Source: Longimicrobium sp.
GTDB lineage: Bacteria; Gemmatimonadota; Gemmatimonadetes; Longimicrobiales; Longimicrobiaceae
Reading direction: 5' to 3'
Length of the DNA: 64,000 nt
Assembly: GCA_036389135.1 (NCBI GenBank)
Contig: DASVQP010000043.1
Location: 38,278-102,277, forward strand
A model generated the notes under the pieces. That model had not been told where the DNA came from, did no database searches, and worked only from the letters and a program-made list of their open reading frames with translations. This document shows positions 32,706-41,075 of this stretch, piece by piece. Every line of letters starts with the position of its first letter. The stretch's first letter is position 1. Both the position numbers and the translations under genes were made by a program.

Positions 32706-33245
32706 TCAGTACCCGTACGCGCCCACGTCCGGCTCGCGGGCGAAGGCGCGAAAGGCTTCGTCGGGGTCGGAGTGCGCTTCCAGGAGGCCGCGGACGCGGC
32801 GGAAGGAGAGGCGCAGCATCCGCTCGCGAAGCATGTCGTCGGTCGGGGTGGGGGGCTGGATCAGCCATCCCGGCGTGTACTTGTCCGTCGTGGGCTGCGA
32901 GGGGGAGTTGTCGAGGCCCTCCTCGGGGGGCGCCACGCCCAGGCCGCTGCGCACCAGCTCGAAGGCCAGCATGGGGTCGAGTCCCTCTTCCACGGCGATG
33001 TCGTACATCATGTCGGCCAGCTCGGGCGACATGCCGACGGCGCGCGCGTCGCCCATCAGCTCGGCGCGGCGGCGCACGCCGTCGGGCGAATCGGAGGGCT
33101 CGCCGCTCCCCAGCAGGGCGCTCTCGCTCCCGAAAAAGGTGTCCTCCGCCCGCCGGCGGCGGCGGCGCTCGCGGTAGGCCTCCAGCACGTGCCCCGCGTG
33201 CGTCTCTTTGTCCATCTCCTCCGCCGGTCCTTGCGGCTCCGTCAC
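32706..33245 (-). CDS. Hypothetical protein, 179 aa
   Basis: I do not recognise a family. It starts at GTG (33243-33245) preceded by GGGAGGAG at ideal spacing. The N-terminal half is charged (MDKETHAGHVLEAYRERRRR, RRAEDTFF). The middle has a helical acidic module, AVGMSPELADMMYDIAVEEG, LDPMLAFELV, and the end has MLRERMLRLSFRRVRGLLEAHSD. No signal peptide or membrane segment. It looks like a soluble helical adaptor protein. Upstream codons overlap heptamer repeats, which argues against an earlier start. Confidence 0.65.
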   Translation of the reverse strand: MTEPQGPAEEMDKETHAGHVLEAYRERRRRRRAEDTFFGSESALLGSGEPSDSPDGVRRRAELMGDARAVGMSPELADMMYDIAVEEGLDPMLAFELVRSGLGVAPPEEGLDNSPSQPTTDKYTPGWLIQPPTPTDDMLRERMLRLSFRRVRGLLEAHSDPDEAFRAFAREPDVGAYGY

Positions 33246-33352
33246 GTCTCCTCCCGGTGATCCGTTGTTCAGTACGGGACCGCCCGCGCCCGCCGGCCCA
33301 CCCCGCGCGCAAGGGACGGACCACGGGGGAACAGAGAGTGCATTACGAAAGG

Positions 33353-33424
33353 AAGTGCCAAGTGCCAAGTGCCAAGTGCCAAGTGAACGGCGGTTCAGCA
33401 CTCAGGACTCAGGACTTAGCACTT
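33353..33424. repeat. Heptamer repeat tract, family H
   Basis: AAGTGCC repeated four times on the plus strand, then GGTTCAGCACTCAGGACTCA, GGACTTAGCACTT, the complementary-strand form of the same heptamers. Same family at 36928, 49030, 61987 and 63852. Confidence 0.8.
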
Positions 33425-33458
33425 CCCCTCCGAAATCCGAACCCACACTGAGCTCCGC

Positions 33459-33629
33459 ATGGCCGAAATCCGGGTAGAACGCACGCGCAAACTTGGAAAA
33501 TGGCCCTGGTTCGTGGGGCTGCTGGTGCTGGCGCTCGCCATCTGGGCGCTCGCGGAGATCCTGGGCGAGGACGACGGCGGCGACGTGGTGGAGCAGCTCG
33601 ATACCGGGGCCGCGACGGGACCGCGCTGA
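33459..33629 (+). CDS. Small single-span membrane protein, 56 aa
   Basis: Translation gives MAEIRVERTRKLGKWPW, then the hydrophobic FVGLLVLALAIWALAEIL and an acidic tail, GEDDGGDVVEQLDTG. The positive-inside rule would place the basic N-terminus in the cytoplasm and the acidic tail outside. The ribosome-binding site is weak. It precedes the giant outer-membrane protein gene on the same strand by 146 bases, with no terminator visible between, so they may share a transcript. Family not recognised. Confidence 0.55.
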   Translation: MAEIRVERTRKLGKWPWFVGLLVLALAIWALAEILGEDDGGDVVEQLDTGAATGPR

Positions 33630-33775
33630 GGCACAACTTTCTGCGGGTGCGCGGGGTACGGTAGATGCATTGCACAACGTACAGGCGCGGAACCCTGGCG
33701 GCGCGGCAAGTTGCCGCGCTCCCGCCGCGCATGCACGACGGTCGTCCCCCCCATGGCCGGGTAGAGGAGATCCCC

Positions 33776-36700
33776 ATGTCCGTTCCATTCCGACGCGCCA
33801 CGCGCTGGGCCGTTGCCCTCTGCGTGGGCGCGGTATCCGCGGCGGCGTACGCCACACCCGCGTCCGCGCAGTACTTCGGGCGCAACCAGGTGCAGTACCG
33901 CGAGTTCGACTTCCGCATCCTGCGGACGACGCACTTCGACGTGTACTTCTACCCGGAAGAGGAAGTCGCAGCCCGCAACGCCGCCCGTCACGTGGAGCGG
34001 TGGTACTCGCGGCTGTCGCGCATCCTGGACTACGAGTTCGAGAACCGCCAGCCGCTGATCCTGTTCGCCAGCGCCCCGCACTTCCAGCAGAACGCCATCA
34101 CCGGCAACCTGGGCGAGGGTACGGGCGGCGTGACGGAGGTGTTCAAGCAGCGCATCATCCAGCCCTTCGGCGGCACCGTCCAGGAGACGGACCACGTGCT
34201 GGGGCACGAGCTGGTGCACGCCTTCCAGTACGACATCACCGGCGCGGGGCGAGCCGGGGCCGGGCTGGAGCAGGCGGCGCAGCGGCTCAACAACCCCCTC
34301 TGGTTCACCGAGGGGATGGCCGAGTACCTGTCCGTGGGCCCGGTGGACCCGCACACCGCCATGTGGCTGCGCGACGCGGCGCTCACCGGGAACGTCCCCA
34401 CGCTTAGGCAGCTAACCTACGACCCGCAGTTCTTCCCCTACCGGTGGGGGCAGGCGCTCTGGTCGTACATCGGCGGGCGCTGGGGCGACGCGGCGGTGGG
34501 GCAGATCCTGAAGCAGGTGGGCCAGGGGGTGCCGTACGACGAGGCGTTCGAGCGCATCCTGAACGCCGACCTGGAGACGATCGTCGAAGACTGGCAGACC
34601 TCCATCCGCCGCACCTACCTGCCGCTGCTCACCAACCGGCGCGAGGCGCGCGAAGAGGCGCGTCCGCTGATCACGCAGCGCGGCAAGGGCGGGCGGTACA
34701 ACGTGGGCCCCGCGCTCTCGCCGGACGGGCGCCAGGTCGTCTTCCTTTCCGACCTGGACGGGCTGGACGTGGAGCTCTTCCTGGCCAACGCGGAGACGGG
34801 CGCCATCGTGCGGCGCCTGGTGAAGGGGCCGGCGTTCGACGCGCACTTCAGCTCGCTGCGCTTCATCAACTCGGCCGGGGCGTGGGCGCCGGACAACCGC
34901 CGCTTCGTCCTCTCCGCCCAGCGGACGGGGAGCGACGTGCTGGTGACGCTGGACACGCGCAACGCCAACATCATCAGGGAGTACCGCATCCCCGGGGTCA
35001 GCGAGATCTCGTCGCCCACCTGGTCGGCGGACGGCAACACCATCGCCTTCTCAGGGAACAAGGGCGGGATCACGGACATCTGGGCGGTGGACGTGCGAAG
35101 CGGGCAGGCGCGGCAGCTGACGAACGACCTGTACGGCGACCTGCAGCCCGCCTTCTCGCCGGACGGGCGCACGATCGCCTTCGCCACGGAGCGCGGGGTG
35201 GCGCTGGACTCGCTGCGTTACCAGCGTGACGTGCGCGTGGGGCTGCTGGACGTGGCCACCGGGGCGGTGCGGATCGCGCCGGCGCAGGACCGCAGCAAGA
35301 ACATCAACCCCCAGTGGTCGCGGGACGGCGGGGCGATCTACTTCATCTCGGACCGTACGGGGATTCCCAACGTGTACCGGGTGGAGCTCGCCGCCGGGCG
35401 GCTTACGCAGGTGACCAACCTGTTCACCGGCGTGAGCGGCGTGACGGCGCTGTCGCCCGCGCTGAGCTCGGCGACGCAGGCGGACCGGGTGGTCTTCTCG
35501 GCGTACGAGCGCAGCAACTTCAACCTGTACTCCATCGCCAACCCCACGGAGCTGGCGGGCACGGAGCCGCAGGTGCCGCAGATGGCGAGCGGGGTGCTGC
35601 TGCCGGCGCTCCTTCCGCCCTCGCCGCGGCCCACGGAGCCGGCGTTCAACCGGGTGTCAGCGACCATCAACGACGTCGCCACGGGCCTCCCGACCGAAGC
35701 CGAGGTGGCGCAGTACGCGGTAGTGCAGTACCGCCCGCGCCTGTCGCTGGACTACCTGGGCCAGCCGCAGGTGGGCGTCTCCGGGAGCTCCGGGGTCGGC
35801 GGGCAGCGCGGCGGGCTGTACGGCGGCATCGGCGGCATCTTCAGCGACGTGCTGGCGCGCCACACCATATACGCCACCATCCAGGCGCAGGGGCGCATCG
35901 AGGAGATCGGCGGGAGCGCGGCGTACATCAACCGCGAGCACCGCTGGAACCTGGGCATCGCGGCGCAGCGCATTCCGTACGTGGCCGGCGGATACCGCCA
36001 GGGCGTCGACCAGTCGACGGGTCAGCTCGTGACGCAGCGGATCACGTACCGCCTCTTCGACACCAACGTCAGCGGGATCGCGCAGTACCCGTTCTCGCAG
36101 GTGCAGCGGCTGGAGTTCTCGGCCGGGGCGCGGCGGATCGCGCAGGACCTGCGGACGGAGGAGTTCAGCTCGGGCGGCGCGTTCAACGAGGAGCTGGAGT
36201 CGCTCCCCGGCTACAACCTGGGCGAGGGGTCGGCGGCGCTGGTGTACGACAACTCGCTCTTCGGCTACACCTCGCCCTTTGCGGGGATGCGGTACCGGTT
36301 CGAGGTGGCGCCCACCATCGGGACGCTCCGCTTCACGCAGATCACCACGGACTTCCGGAAGTACTTCTTCCTCCGCCCGCTGACCTTTGCGGTGCGCGGC
36401 TGGCACTTCGGCCGCTACGGGCGCGACGAGTCGCGGCTCAGCCCCATCTACGCGGGCTATCCGCAGATCATGCGCGGCTACGCGCAGGGGAGCGTCACCA
36501 ATGCCTGCATCGACCAGCTCAACGCGGGGGTCCCGCAGACGAGCGCGGTGGAGTGCCGGGCGCTTGAGCAGCTGCGCGGGAGCCGGTTCGCCGTCGCCAA
36601 CGCGGAGCTGCGCTTCCCGCTGATCCGCCAGGTGGTGGTGGGCGGCGGGTTCGGGCTGCCGCCGATCGAGGGGATCGCCTTCTTCGACGCCGGCACTTCG

Positions 36701-36922
36701 TACGGCGACGTGCTTTCGGTGAACAACGAGGTGCTGGAGACGCGCCCCAACTTCCGGCGCGGCCCCGCCCCCGGCACGAACGATCGCGGCCTCTTTACCA
36801 GCGCCGGTGTGGGCGCGCGCGTGAACCTCTTCGGGTACGCGGTGCTGGAGGGTGTGTACGTGAACGCGCTGGACCGCCCGACCGGGTGGCACTGGCAGTT
36901 TTCGCTGCAGCCGGGGTTCTAA
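33776..36922 (+). CDS. Outer-membrane metallopeptidase / beta-propeller / barrel protein
   Basis: The product is 1048 aa. A signal peptide (WAVALCVGAVSAAAYATPASA) is cleaved after Ala. Residues about 30-290 are a peptidase-MA-like gluzincin with VLGHELVHAFQYD (HExxH) and NPLWFTEGMAEYLS (third ligand Glu). Residues about 300-620 hold WD40-like PD40 blades: LSPDGRQVVFLSDLDG, WSADGNTIAFSGNKGG, FSPDGRTIAFATERG and WSRDGGAIYFISDRTG. The rest is an outer-membrane barrel with alternating strands and a terminal aromatic (QFSLQPGF), like BamA or surface-antigen barrels. AGAGGAGA precedes the ATG. Substrate unknown; probably exposed on the outer membrane. Confidence 0.85.
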   Translation: MSVPFRRATRWAVALCVGAVSAAAYATPASAQYFGRNQVQYREFDFRILRTTHFDVYFYPEEEVAARNAARHVERWYSRLSRILDYEFENRQPLILFASAPHFQQNAITGNLGEGTGGVTEVFKQRIIQPFGGTVQETDHVLGHELVHAFQYDITGAGRAGAGLEQAAQRLNNPLWFTEGMAEYLSVGPVDPHTAMWLRDAALTGNVPTLRQLTYDPQFFPYRWGQALWSYIGGRWGDAAVGQILKQVGQGVPYDEAFERILNADLETIVEDWQTSIRRTYLPLLTNRREAREEARPLITQRGKGGRYNVGPALSPDGRQVVFLSDLDGLDVELFLANAETGAIVRRLVKGPAFDAHFSSLRFINSAGAWAPDNRRFVLSAQRTGSDVLVTLDTRNANIIREYRIPGVSEISSPTWSADGNTIAFSGNKGGITDIWAVDVRSGQARQLTNDLYGDLQPAFSPDGRTIAFATERGVALDSLRYQRDVRVGLLDVATGAVRIAPAQDRSKNINPQWSRDGGAIYFISDRTGIPNVYRVELAAGRLTQVTNLFTGVSGVTALSPALSSATQADRVVFSAYERSNFNLYSIANPTELAGTEPQVPQMASGVLLPALLPPSPRPTEPAFNRVSATINDVATGLPTEAEVAQYAVVQYRPRLSLDYLGQPQVGVSGSSGVGGQRGGLYGGIGGIFSDVLARHTIYATIQAQGRIEEIGGSAAYINREHRWNLGIAAQRIPYVAGGYRQGVDQSTGQLVTQRITYRLFDTNVSGIAQYPFSQVQRLEFSAGARRIAQDLRTEEFSSGGAFNEELESLPGYNLGEGSAALVYDNSLFGYTSPFAGMRYRFEVAPTIGTLRFTQITTDFRKYFFLRPLTFAVRGWHFGRYGRDESRLSPIYAGYPQIMRGYAQGSVTNACIDQLNAGVPQTSAVECRALEQLRGSRFAVANAELRFPLIRQVVVGGGFGLPPIEGIAFFDAGTSYGDVLSVNNEVLETRPNFRRGPAPGTNDRGLFTSAGVGARVNLFGYAVLEGVYVNALDRPTGWHWQFSLQPGF

Positions 36923-36927
36923 GGGAG

Positions 36928-36974
36928 AGTGCCTGGTGGTGAGTGCTGAGTCCTAAGTGCTGAGTGCTGAGTGG
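36928..36974 (+). repeat. Heptamer repeat tract, family H
   Basis: AGTGCCTGGTGGTGAGTGCT, GAGTCCTAAGTGCTGAGTGC, TGAGTGG. It begins about five bases after the TAA stop of the outer-membrane protein gene. Confidence 0.75.
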
Positions 36975-36979
36975 GATGA

Positions 36980-37019
36980 GCGAGAGGGCCGGGAGATTTT
37001 TCCTGGCCCTCTCGCGTTT
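36980..37019 (+). terminator. Terminator of the outer-membrane protein gene
   Basis: GCGAGAGGGCC (36980-36990) pairs with GGCCCTCTCGC (37005-37015), loop GGGAGATTTTTCCT, followed by GTTTG. It sits right after the heptamer tract. Confidence 0.65.
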
Positions 37020-37046
37020 GCGTGGATGGTTCCGTGTGGCCGCCAT

Positions 37047-37116
37047 CGCCGGGGGATGAATCCCCCGGCTGGAACGAGGGAAGGCGGCTGAAGCCGGCTC
37101 AAGAAACGCGGCATCG
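37047..37116 (+). repeat. Family G repeat copy
   Basis: GCCGGGGGATGAATCCCCCG, GCTGGAACGAGGGAAGGCGG, CTGAAGCCGGCTCAAGAA. Nearly identical to 32404-32473. A further CCGGAGTCCGCGGAGGCGGA hairpin follows at 37119. Confidence 0.75.
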
Positions 37117-37200
37117 GATCCGGAGTCCGCGGAGGCGGACTTCGTGTGTTCCGGCGGCGAGTTCATTCGCTCCTGGATGCGGGCCTCCGCGCATGCACAG

Positions 37201-37330
37201 GGCACGGGCAGCCACGTGGGGCGGCCCCTACGGGATCTGTGCGCGAGGAGAAGGCGAGGTGGGGGCGAGGGCGGGCGCGAAGGTCGGGAGGCGGAGCAGA
37301 GCCGGACGCGGGCGCGATGAATCGCGCCCG
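37201..37330 (-). repeat. Repeats C and A in the 36923-37389 gap
   Basis: On the minus strand: family A hairpin GGGCGCGATTCATCGCGCCC (37309-37330), then, after about 80 bases, family C GTAGGGGCCGCCCCACGTGG, CTGCCCGTGCCC (37201-37231). Same A-to-C order as at 18744-18838 and 44442-44609. No gene in the 467-base gap. Confidence 0.8.
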
Positions 37331-37389
37331 GACGAAGTCACCCGGTGCAAACCTTTCGCACCTCTGGCCGGGTGCGTAACTTTCCGCGT

Positions 37390-37995
37390 ATGAGCGACCG
37401 CCCACTTCCCGAGAACCGCGAAGCACGCCGACGCGCGATCCTGGAGTCGGCGGTGCGCGTGTTCGCGGAGAACGGATTCTTTGCAGCGCGGATTCGCGAC
37501 ATCGCGGCAGGCGCCGGGGTGGCGGAGGGGACCATCTACCTGTACTTCGACGGCAAGGACGACCTCCTCCTCACCGCGTTCCGCGACAAGGTGGCGGAGT
37601 TCTGCGCGTCGGTGCGCGACGTGCTCTCCTCTTCGCTGCCGTTCCAGGAGAGGCTTTCCAGGTTCGTGGCGCACCAGTTCGAGAGCATCGAGGCCGATCC
37701 GCCGCTGGCGACCGTGCTCCTGCTGGAGAGCCGGCAGTCGAGCAAGTTCTACGGAGGGGCGGTGCGCGACGTGCTCCGCTCGTATGCGCAGGCCATCGAC
37801 GAGCTGCTGGCGAGCGGGCAGCACTCCGGCGAGCTGCGGCCGGACGCGGACGTGCCCCTCGCCCGGCGGATGCTGATCGGCGCGCTGGAGGAGATCGAGC
37901 TGGAGTGGCTGCTGGGCGACCGCACGCGCCCGCTGGTGGCGATGGCGCCGCGCGTGGCCGCCACCTTCTTCCGCGGCCTCGCCACCGTCGGCTGA
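37390..37995 (+). CDS. TetR/AcrR family regulator
   Basis: The product is 201 aa. RRAILESAVRVFAENGFFAARIRD, then IAAGAGVAEGTIYLYFDGKDDLL is the TetR HTH (read as IRDIAAGAGVAEGTIYLYF). The C-terminal ligand domain is all-helical, with VLLLESRQSSKFY and LEEIELEWLLGD, similar to the FadR/YsiA group that senses acyl-CoA, though the ligand cannot be known. Start at the ATG encoding MSDRPLPEN. It is the only gene on its transcript before the small membrane gene's own promoter. Confidence 0.88.
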   Translation: MSDRPLPENREARRRAILESAVRVFAENGFFAARIRDIAAGAGVAEGTIYLYFDGKDDLLLTAFRDKVAEFCASVRDVLSSSLPFQERLSRFVAHQFESIEADPPLATVLLLESRQSSKFYGGAVRDVLRSYAQAIDELLASGQHSGELRPDADVPLARRMLIGALEEIELEWLLGDRTRPLVAMAPRVAATFFRGLATVG

Positions 37996-38009
37996 CCCGC
38001 CGCGGGTTC

Positions 38010-38038
38010 TGGACATCCGGGCGAGGGGGCGATAGAAT
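38010..38038 (+). promoter_or_regulatory. Strong promoter of small membrane gene
   Basis: TGGACA (38010-38015), 17 bases, TAGAAT (38033-38038), about 62 bases before the ATG at 38101. Close to sigma70 consensus. Confidence 0.65.
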
Positions 38039-38100
38039 ACGCCGTCGCTTCAACAGGGAACCAATCGCGGACCCCGTCCGCGCAGCGAAACGAGCGAGCC

Positions 38101-38253
38101 ATGGCCGATCTGAACGTCCGCACGGAAGCCCAGCCGGTGGTCGAGGACGACTACACGATGGTGGAAGTGGTCCTCTGGGTCCTGGGGATCCTGATGATCC
38201 CGCTGGTCCCCATCATCATGGTGGCGTTCCTTACCCCGTTCAGCGGGATGTAA
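38101..38253 (+). CDS. Small single-span membrane protein, 50 aa
   Basis: Translation gives MADLNVRTEAQPVVEDDYTM, then VEVVLWVLGILMIPLVPIIM and VAFLTPFSGM. It has an acidic N-terminus and one long hydrophobic helix with two prolines. Its own near-consensus promoter and a strong terminator 25 bases after the stop make it a monocistronic unit, which argues that it is real and well expressed. I do not recognise the family. It resembles in build the small accessory subunits of membrane complexes. Confidence 0.7.
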   Translation: MADLNVRTEAQPVVEDDYTMVEVVLWVLGILMIPLVPIIMVAFLTPFSGM

Positions 38254-38277
38254 ACGGAGCGCGGCTCCGTACCGAAA

Positions 38278-38313
38278 GGCCCCGGCTCGCGATTGCGAGC
38301 CGGGGCCTTTTTG
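38278..38313 (+). terminator. Rho-independent terminator
   Basis: GGCCCCGGCTCGC (38278-38290) and GCGAGCCGGGGCC (38295-38307) form a perfect 13-base stem with loop GATT, followed by TTTTTGCC. Confidence 0.92.
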
Positions 38314-38333
38314 CCGTCCGAGGTCCTGCGCGA

Positions 38334-40139
38334 CTACTCGGGACGCGGACGGGGGGTGGCGCCGGGCACACTCACCTCGCCCGGCGCGCGGGTGGGGCCG
38401 AAGCTCGGCACGCGCGCGGCGGGGATCGCGGCGGGACGATCCGCCTCGCGGCGCGTGGAAGGGCGGACCGCAGGCTGCTCGCGCGCGGGCTTGTCGCGCG
38501 GCCGCACTTCGACGGTGGGAACGGAGGGCTCGCCCATCAGCGGCGCGAGATCCTCGGCGGTGGCGACGGGGCCGGCGTGCGCGAGCCGCTCGTAGTCGCC
38601 GCTTTCCGCGCCCCACACGCGCCGGTGGACGATGCGCGTGGCGCCCGCCTCCAGCGACACGCGCCCCAGGTCCAGCGTCTGCGCGACGCTGCCGTCGGCG
38701 GCGAGCACCTGGATCTTGACGTCGTGCTCGCCCGGGGGAAGGGTGAGGCGCGCCACCGAGATGCGGTCCGGGAGGAGCGACCAGCTTCGCGTGTCCGCGC
38801 GCTCCATCACGTTGCCGGCCAGGTTCACGGCGCGCGCGGCCAGCCAGCCGAGCGCCTCGCTCTCCTTGTTCCCCTTCTTCTCCGCCTCGCGCGCCGCCAG
38901 GTACTTGGCGACCCCGCGCGTCACCATGCGCGCCACCATCGCGGGGCGCTGCGCATCCCACCGCCGCGTCACCGCCGACGAAAGGTCGGATGCGGCGATG
39001 GGGACGCCGGCCGTGTCGCCGTCCAGCACCAGGCGCAGGGCGGAGGGGGCGCACGCCTCCAGCCGCGGAACGGCCCACGCCAGCTTGAGGATGTGCGCGC
39101 CGTCCAGCGCGTCCGCGAGCAGGAAGCGCTCGTCCCAGGTGGAGCCCCAGCGCGACTTCTCCGCCAGGTTCGACAGGAGGTGCGCCGCCACCCGCGCGGT
39201 GGACTGAGTGACGCGAGCCGCGTCGCCGCTCTGCAGCGCTTCCACCTCGTCCGGCGGGATGGGGACGTGGATGTCCGCGGCACCGCGGTGCGCCACCCAT
39301 CCCTCCTCCACCAGCACCACGAGCTCCGCGTCGTTCGTCCCGCCGTTCAGCGCCGGACCGGCCACCTTGTAGCGCGCCGCGGCCGATTCTGCCACCTCGC
39401 GCACGCCGGCGGCGCGGGCCGCGCGGTACAGCTCGATCCCGAGCGTTGCCGGCGGCGCGGCGTCGGAGCAGGCGTCATAGCCGCGCTCCGCCTGCCGGTA
39501 GGAGACCAGCGCGTCGCGCCGCTCCCCCGCCCCGTCGTACACCAGCCCGGTGAGGTACTGCACGAAGCCCTCGCCCACGCACGGCTCCTTGCTTCCCTGG
39601 CGGATGCGCTCCAGGTAGGCGTTGGCCTTGCGCGCCTCCACCAGCGTCCCCTCACCTCCACCGAGCGCCAGGTAATTCAGCATCCGGTAGTACGGGATCA
39701 TCGCCATCTCGGCGGGGGGCGGGGTGTACGCCGCGATGGCGTCGTTCACCAGCACCATCGCCGCCTGCCGCGAGAGGGAGCGGGTGAAGCGGCGCTCCGC
39801 CTCTTCCTCGGCCCACTGGAAGGCGGCGTTGCTCTCCTCCCACTTCCCCGCGTGGTGCAGCACCACGCCGAGCTGCAGGTGGCGGAGGAGCTCGTCGCGC
39901 GGGGCGACCTTGCTGCGCTCGTGCAGCATCTCGAGCGCGGAGTCGGCGCGCCCCTCCATCAGGTAGTGGCGGAGCCAGGCGTCCGTCTCGCCCAGCGTGG
40001 AGCTGAGGAGCGGAGAGTTGGCGGGGAGCGCCTCGGGTGCGGGACGGGCGGGGTAACGCGCCCCACCGGCGCACCCGGCGACCGCCGCCGCCACGAGGGC
40101 GGCGGCAATCGCGCGCAGGGCGGCGGGGAAGGTTCTCAT
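38334..40139 (-). CDS. TPR lipoprotein, COG3014-like
   Basis: The product is 601 aa. FPAALRAIAAALVAAAVAGC is a lipoprotein signal. Residues about 40-300 are helical TPR-like repeats (YLMEGRADSALEMLHERSK, LQLGVVLHHAGKWEESNAAF, AQ-rich pairs). The central region contains NYLALGGGEGTLVEARKANAYL, and the C-terminal part has a beta-rich domain (LPPGEHDVKIQVLAADG). This matches what I know of COG3014 proteins, found beside lpoB homologues in other bacteria. Its ATG overlaps the stop of the preceding lipoprotein gene (40136-40139). A role in cell-wall synthase control is inferred from context. Confidence 0.75.
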   Translation of the reverse strand: MRTFPAALRAIAAALVAAAVAGCAGGARYPARPAPEALPANSPLLSSTLGETDAWLRHYLMEGRADSALEMLHERSKVAPRDELLRHLQLGVVLHHAGKWEESNAAFQWAEEEAERRFTRSLSRQAAMVLVNDAIAAYTPPPAEMAMIPYYRMLNYLALGGGEGTLVEARKANAYLERIRQGSKEPCVGEGFVQYLTGLVYDGAGERRDALVSYRQAERGYDACSDAAPPATLGIELYRAARAAGVREVAESAAARYKVAGPALNGGTNDAELVVLVEEGWVAHRGAADIHVPIPPDEVEALQSGDAARVTQSTARVAAHLLSNLAEKSRWGSTWDERFLLADALDGAHILKLAWAVPRLEACAPSALRLVLDGDTAGVPIAASDLSSAVTRRWDAQRPAMVARMVTRGVAKYLAAREAEKKGNKESEALGWLAARAVNLAGNVMERADTRSWSLLPDRISVARLTLPPGEHDVKIQVLAADGSVAQTLDLGRVSLEAGATRIVHRRVWGAESGDYERLAHAGPVATAEDLAPLMGEPSVPTVEVRPRDKPAREQPAVRPSTRREADRPAAIPAARVPSFGPTRAPGEVSVPGATPRPRPE

Positions 40140-40948
40140 CGTCCGCCGCGCTGCAGGACGATGATGCGCTGCTGCGCCGTGATGGCCGCCTGGTACAGGT
40201 GCGCGTACGCGTCGCCGTGCGCGCGGATCTTCTCCAGCTCCAGCTGGTGAAGAAAGAGCTGGTAGCGGATGGTGGCCTCGTAGGGCCGCAGCTGCTTGTC
40301 CAGCGCCCGCGCGATGCGCAGCGTCGTCTCCGGGTTGCCGGCGTCGATCACGTCGGCGCGATCGTAGCGGTCCAGCGCCGCGCGGAAGTCGCCGCGCGCC
40401 GCGAAGTCGTCGCCTTCGCGGAGGAGCGCGACCGCGCGGGCACGCGAGCGCCCGGCCTGCGAGGCGTCGGCGGCATTGGCCACCAGCCGCACGCCCTCGG
40501 GCTCCTGATAGGCGATGGAGCGCACGCGTCCCTCTTCCAGCGTCACGTACGCCACCGGCGCCACGCGGTCCGCGGGAAGGTGGGCTTCATTGCGGGCGAC
40601 GAGGGTCGTGGTGCGCCCATCGCCGCGCGTCTCCCAGGCGGCGGCGCCGCTGCGGGTGGCGGCCAGCACCTGCGCCTGCGTCATCCCCAGCGCCAGCTCG
40701 CCGCGGGCGATGGCCTCGCAGGTGGCGCCGCCGCACGACGCCAGGGCGGAGGCCTCGTTGCGGTTGCGCTCTTCGGCCAGGCGGGCGCGCTCGGACTCGC
40801 CCTCGGCGCGGGCGCGCTCCACCGTCTCGTCGGCGCGCGAAGGGACGATGGCGCCGTTGGCCTGGATGGGGCGGACCGGCTGCATGCGCGGCCCGCACGC
40901 GGCGGCCGCCGTGAGCAGCGCCAGCGCCGCCATATTGACGTGCTTCAT
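40136..40948 (-). CDS. Lipoprotein of unknown function in lpoB cluster
   Basis: The product is 270 aa. MKHVNMAALALLTAAAAC is the lipoprotein signal. A Glu/Arg-rich helix follows (ERARAEGESERARLAEERNR), then CEAIARGELALGMTQAQVLAATR, reminiscent of the SmpA/BamE-like motif in which such a helix precedes a small beta fold, and finally a helical C-terminus (ARAVALLREGDDFAARGDF, RAALDRYDRADVIDA) with TPR character. It sits between lpoB and the COG3014 gene and overlaps the latter by four bases. It probably works with both in the periplasm. Confidence 0.65.
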   Translation of the reverse strand: MKHVNMAALALLTAAAACGPRMQPVRPIQANGAIVPSRADETVERARAEGESERARLAEERNRNEASALASCGGATCEAIARGELALGMTQAQVLAATRSGAAAWETRGDGRTTTLVARNEAHLPADRVAPVAYVTLEEGRVRSIAYQEPEGVRLVANAADASQAGRSRARAVALLREGDDFAARGDFRAALDRYDRADVIDAGNPETTLRIARALDKQLRPYEATIRYQLFLHQLELEKIRAHGDAYAHLYQAAITAQQRIIVLQRGGR

Positions 40949-41004
40949 GTTGTCGTGCTCCTGCAGGGGTAGGGAGAGTGGTTCGGTCGTCGGCCTCGGC
41001 TCTT

Positions 41005-41068
41005 TGAGTGCGTGAGTGCGTTAGTGCGTTGGTGTTGAAGCGCACTCACGCACTCACGCACTGACGCA
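41005..41068. repeat. Palindromic GTGCGTGA/TCACGCAC repeat
   Basis: GAGTGCGTGAGTGCGTTAGT, GCGTTGGTG is mirrored by CGCACTCACGCACTCACGCA, CTGACGCAC. It is related to the head of family J. It lies just before the lpoB stop (41076-41078 on plus coordinates), in the lpoB to lipoprotein gap. Confidence 0.65.
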
Positions 41069-41075
41069 CGTCCCT

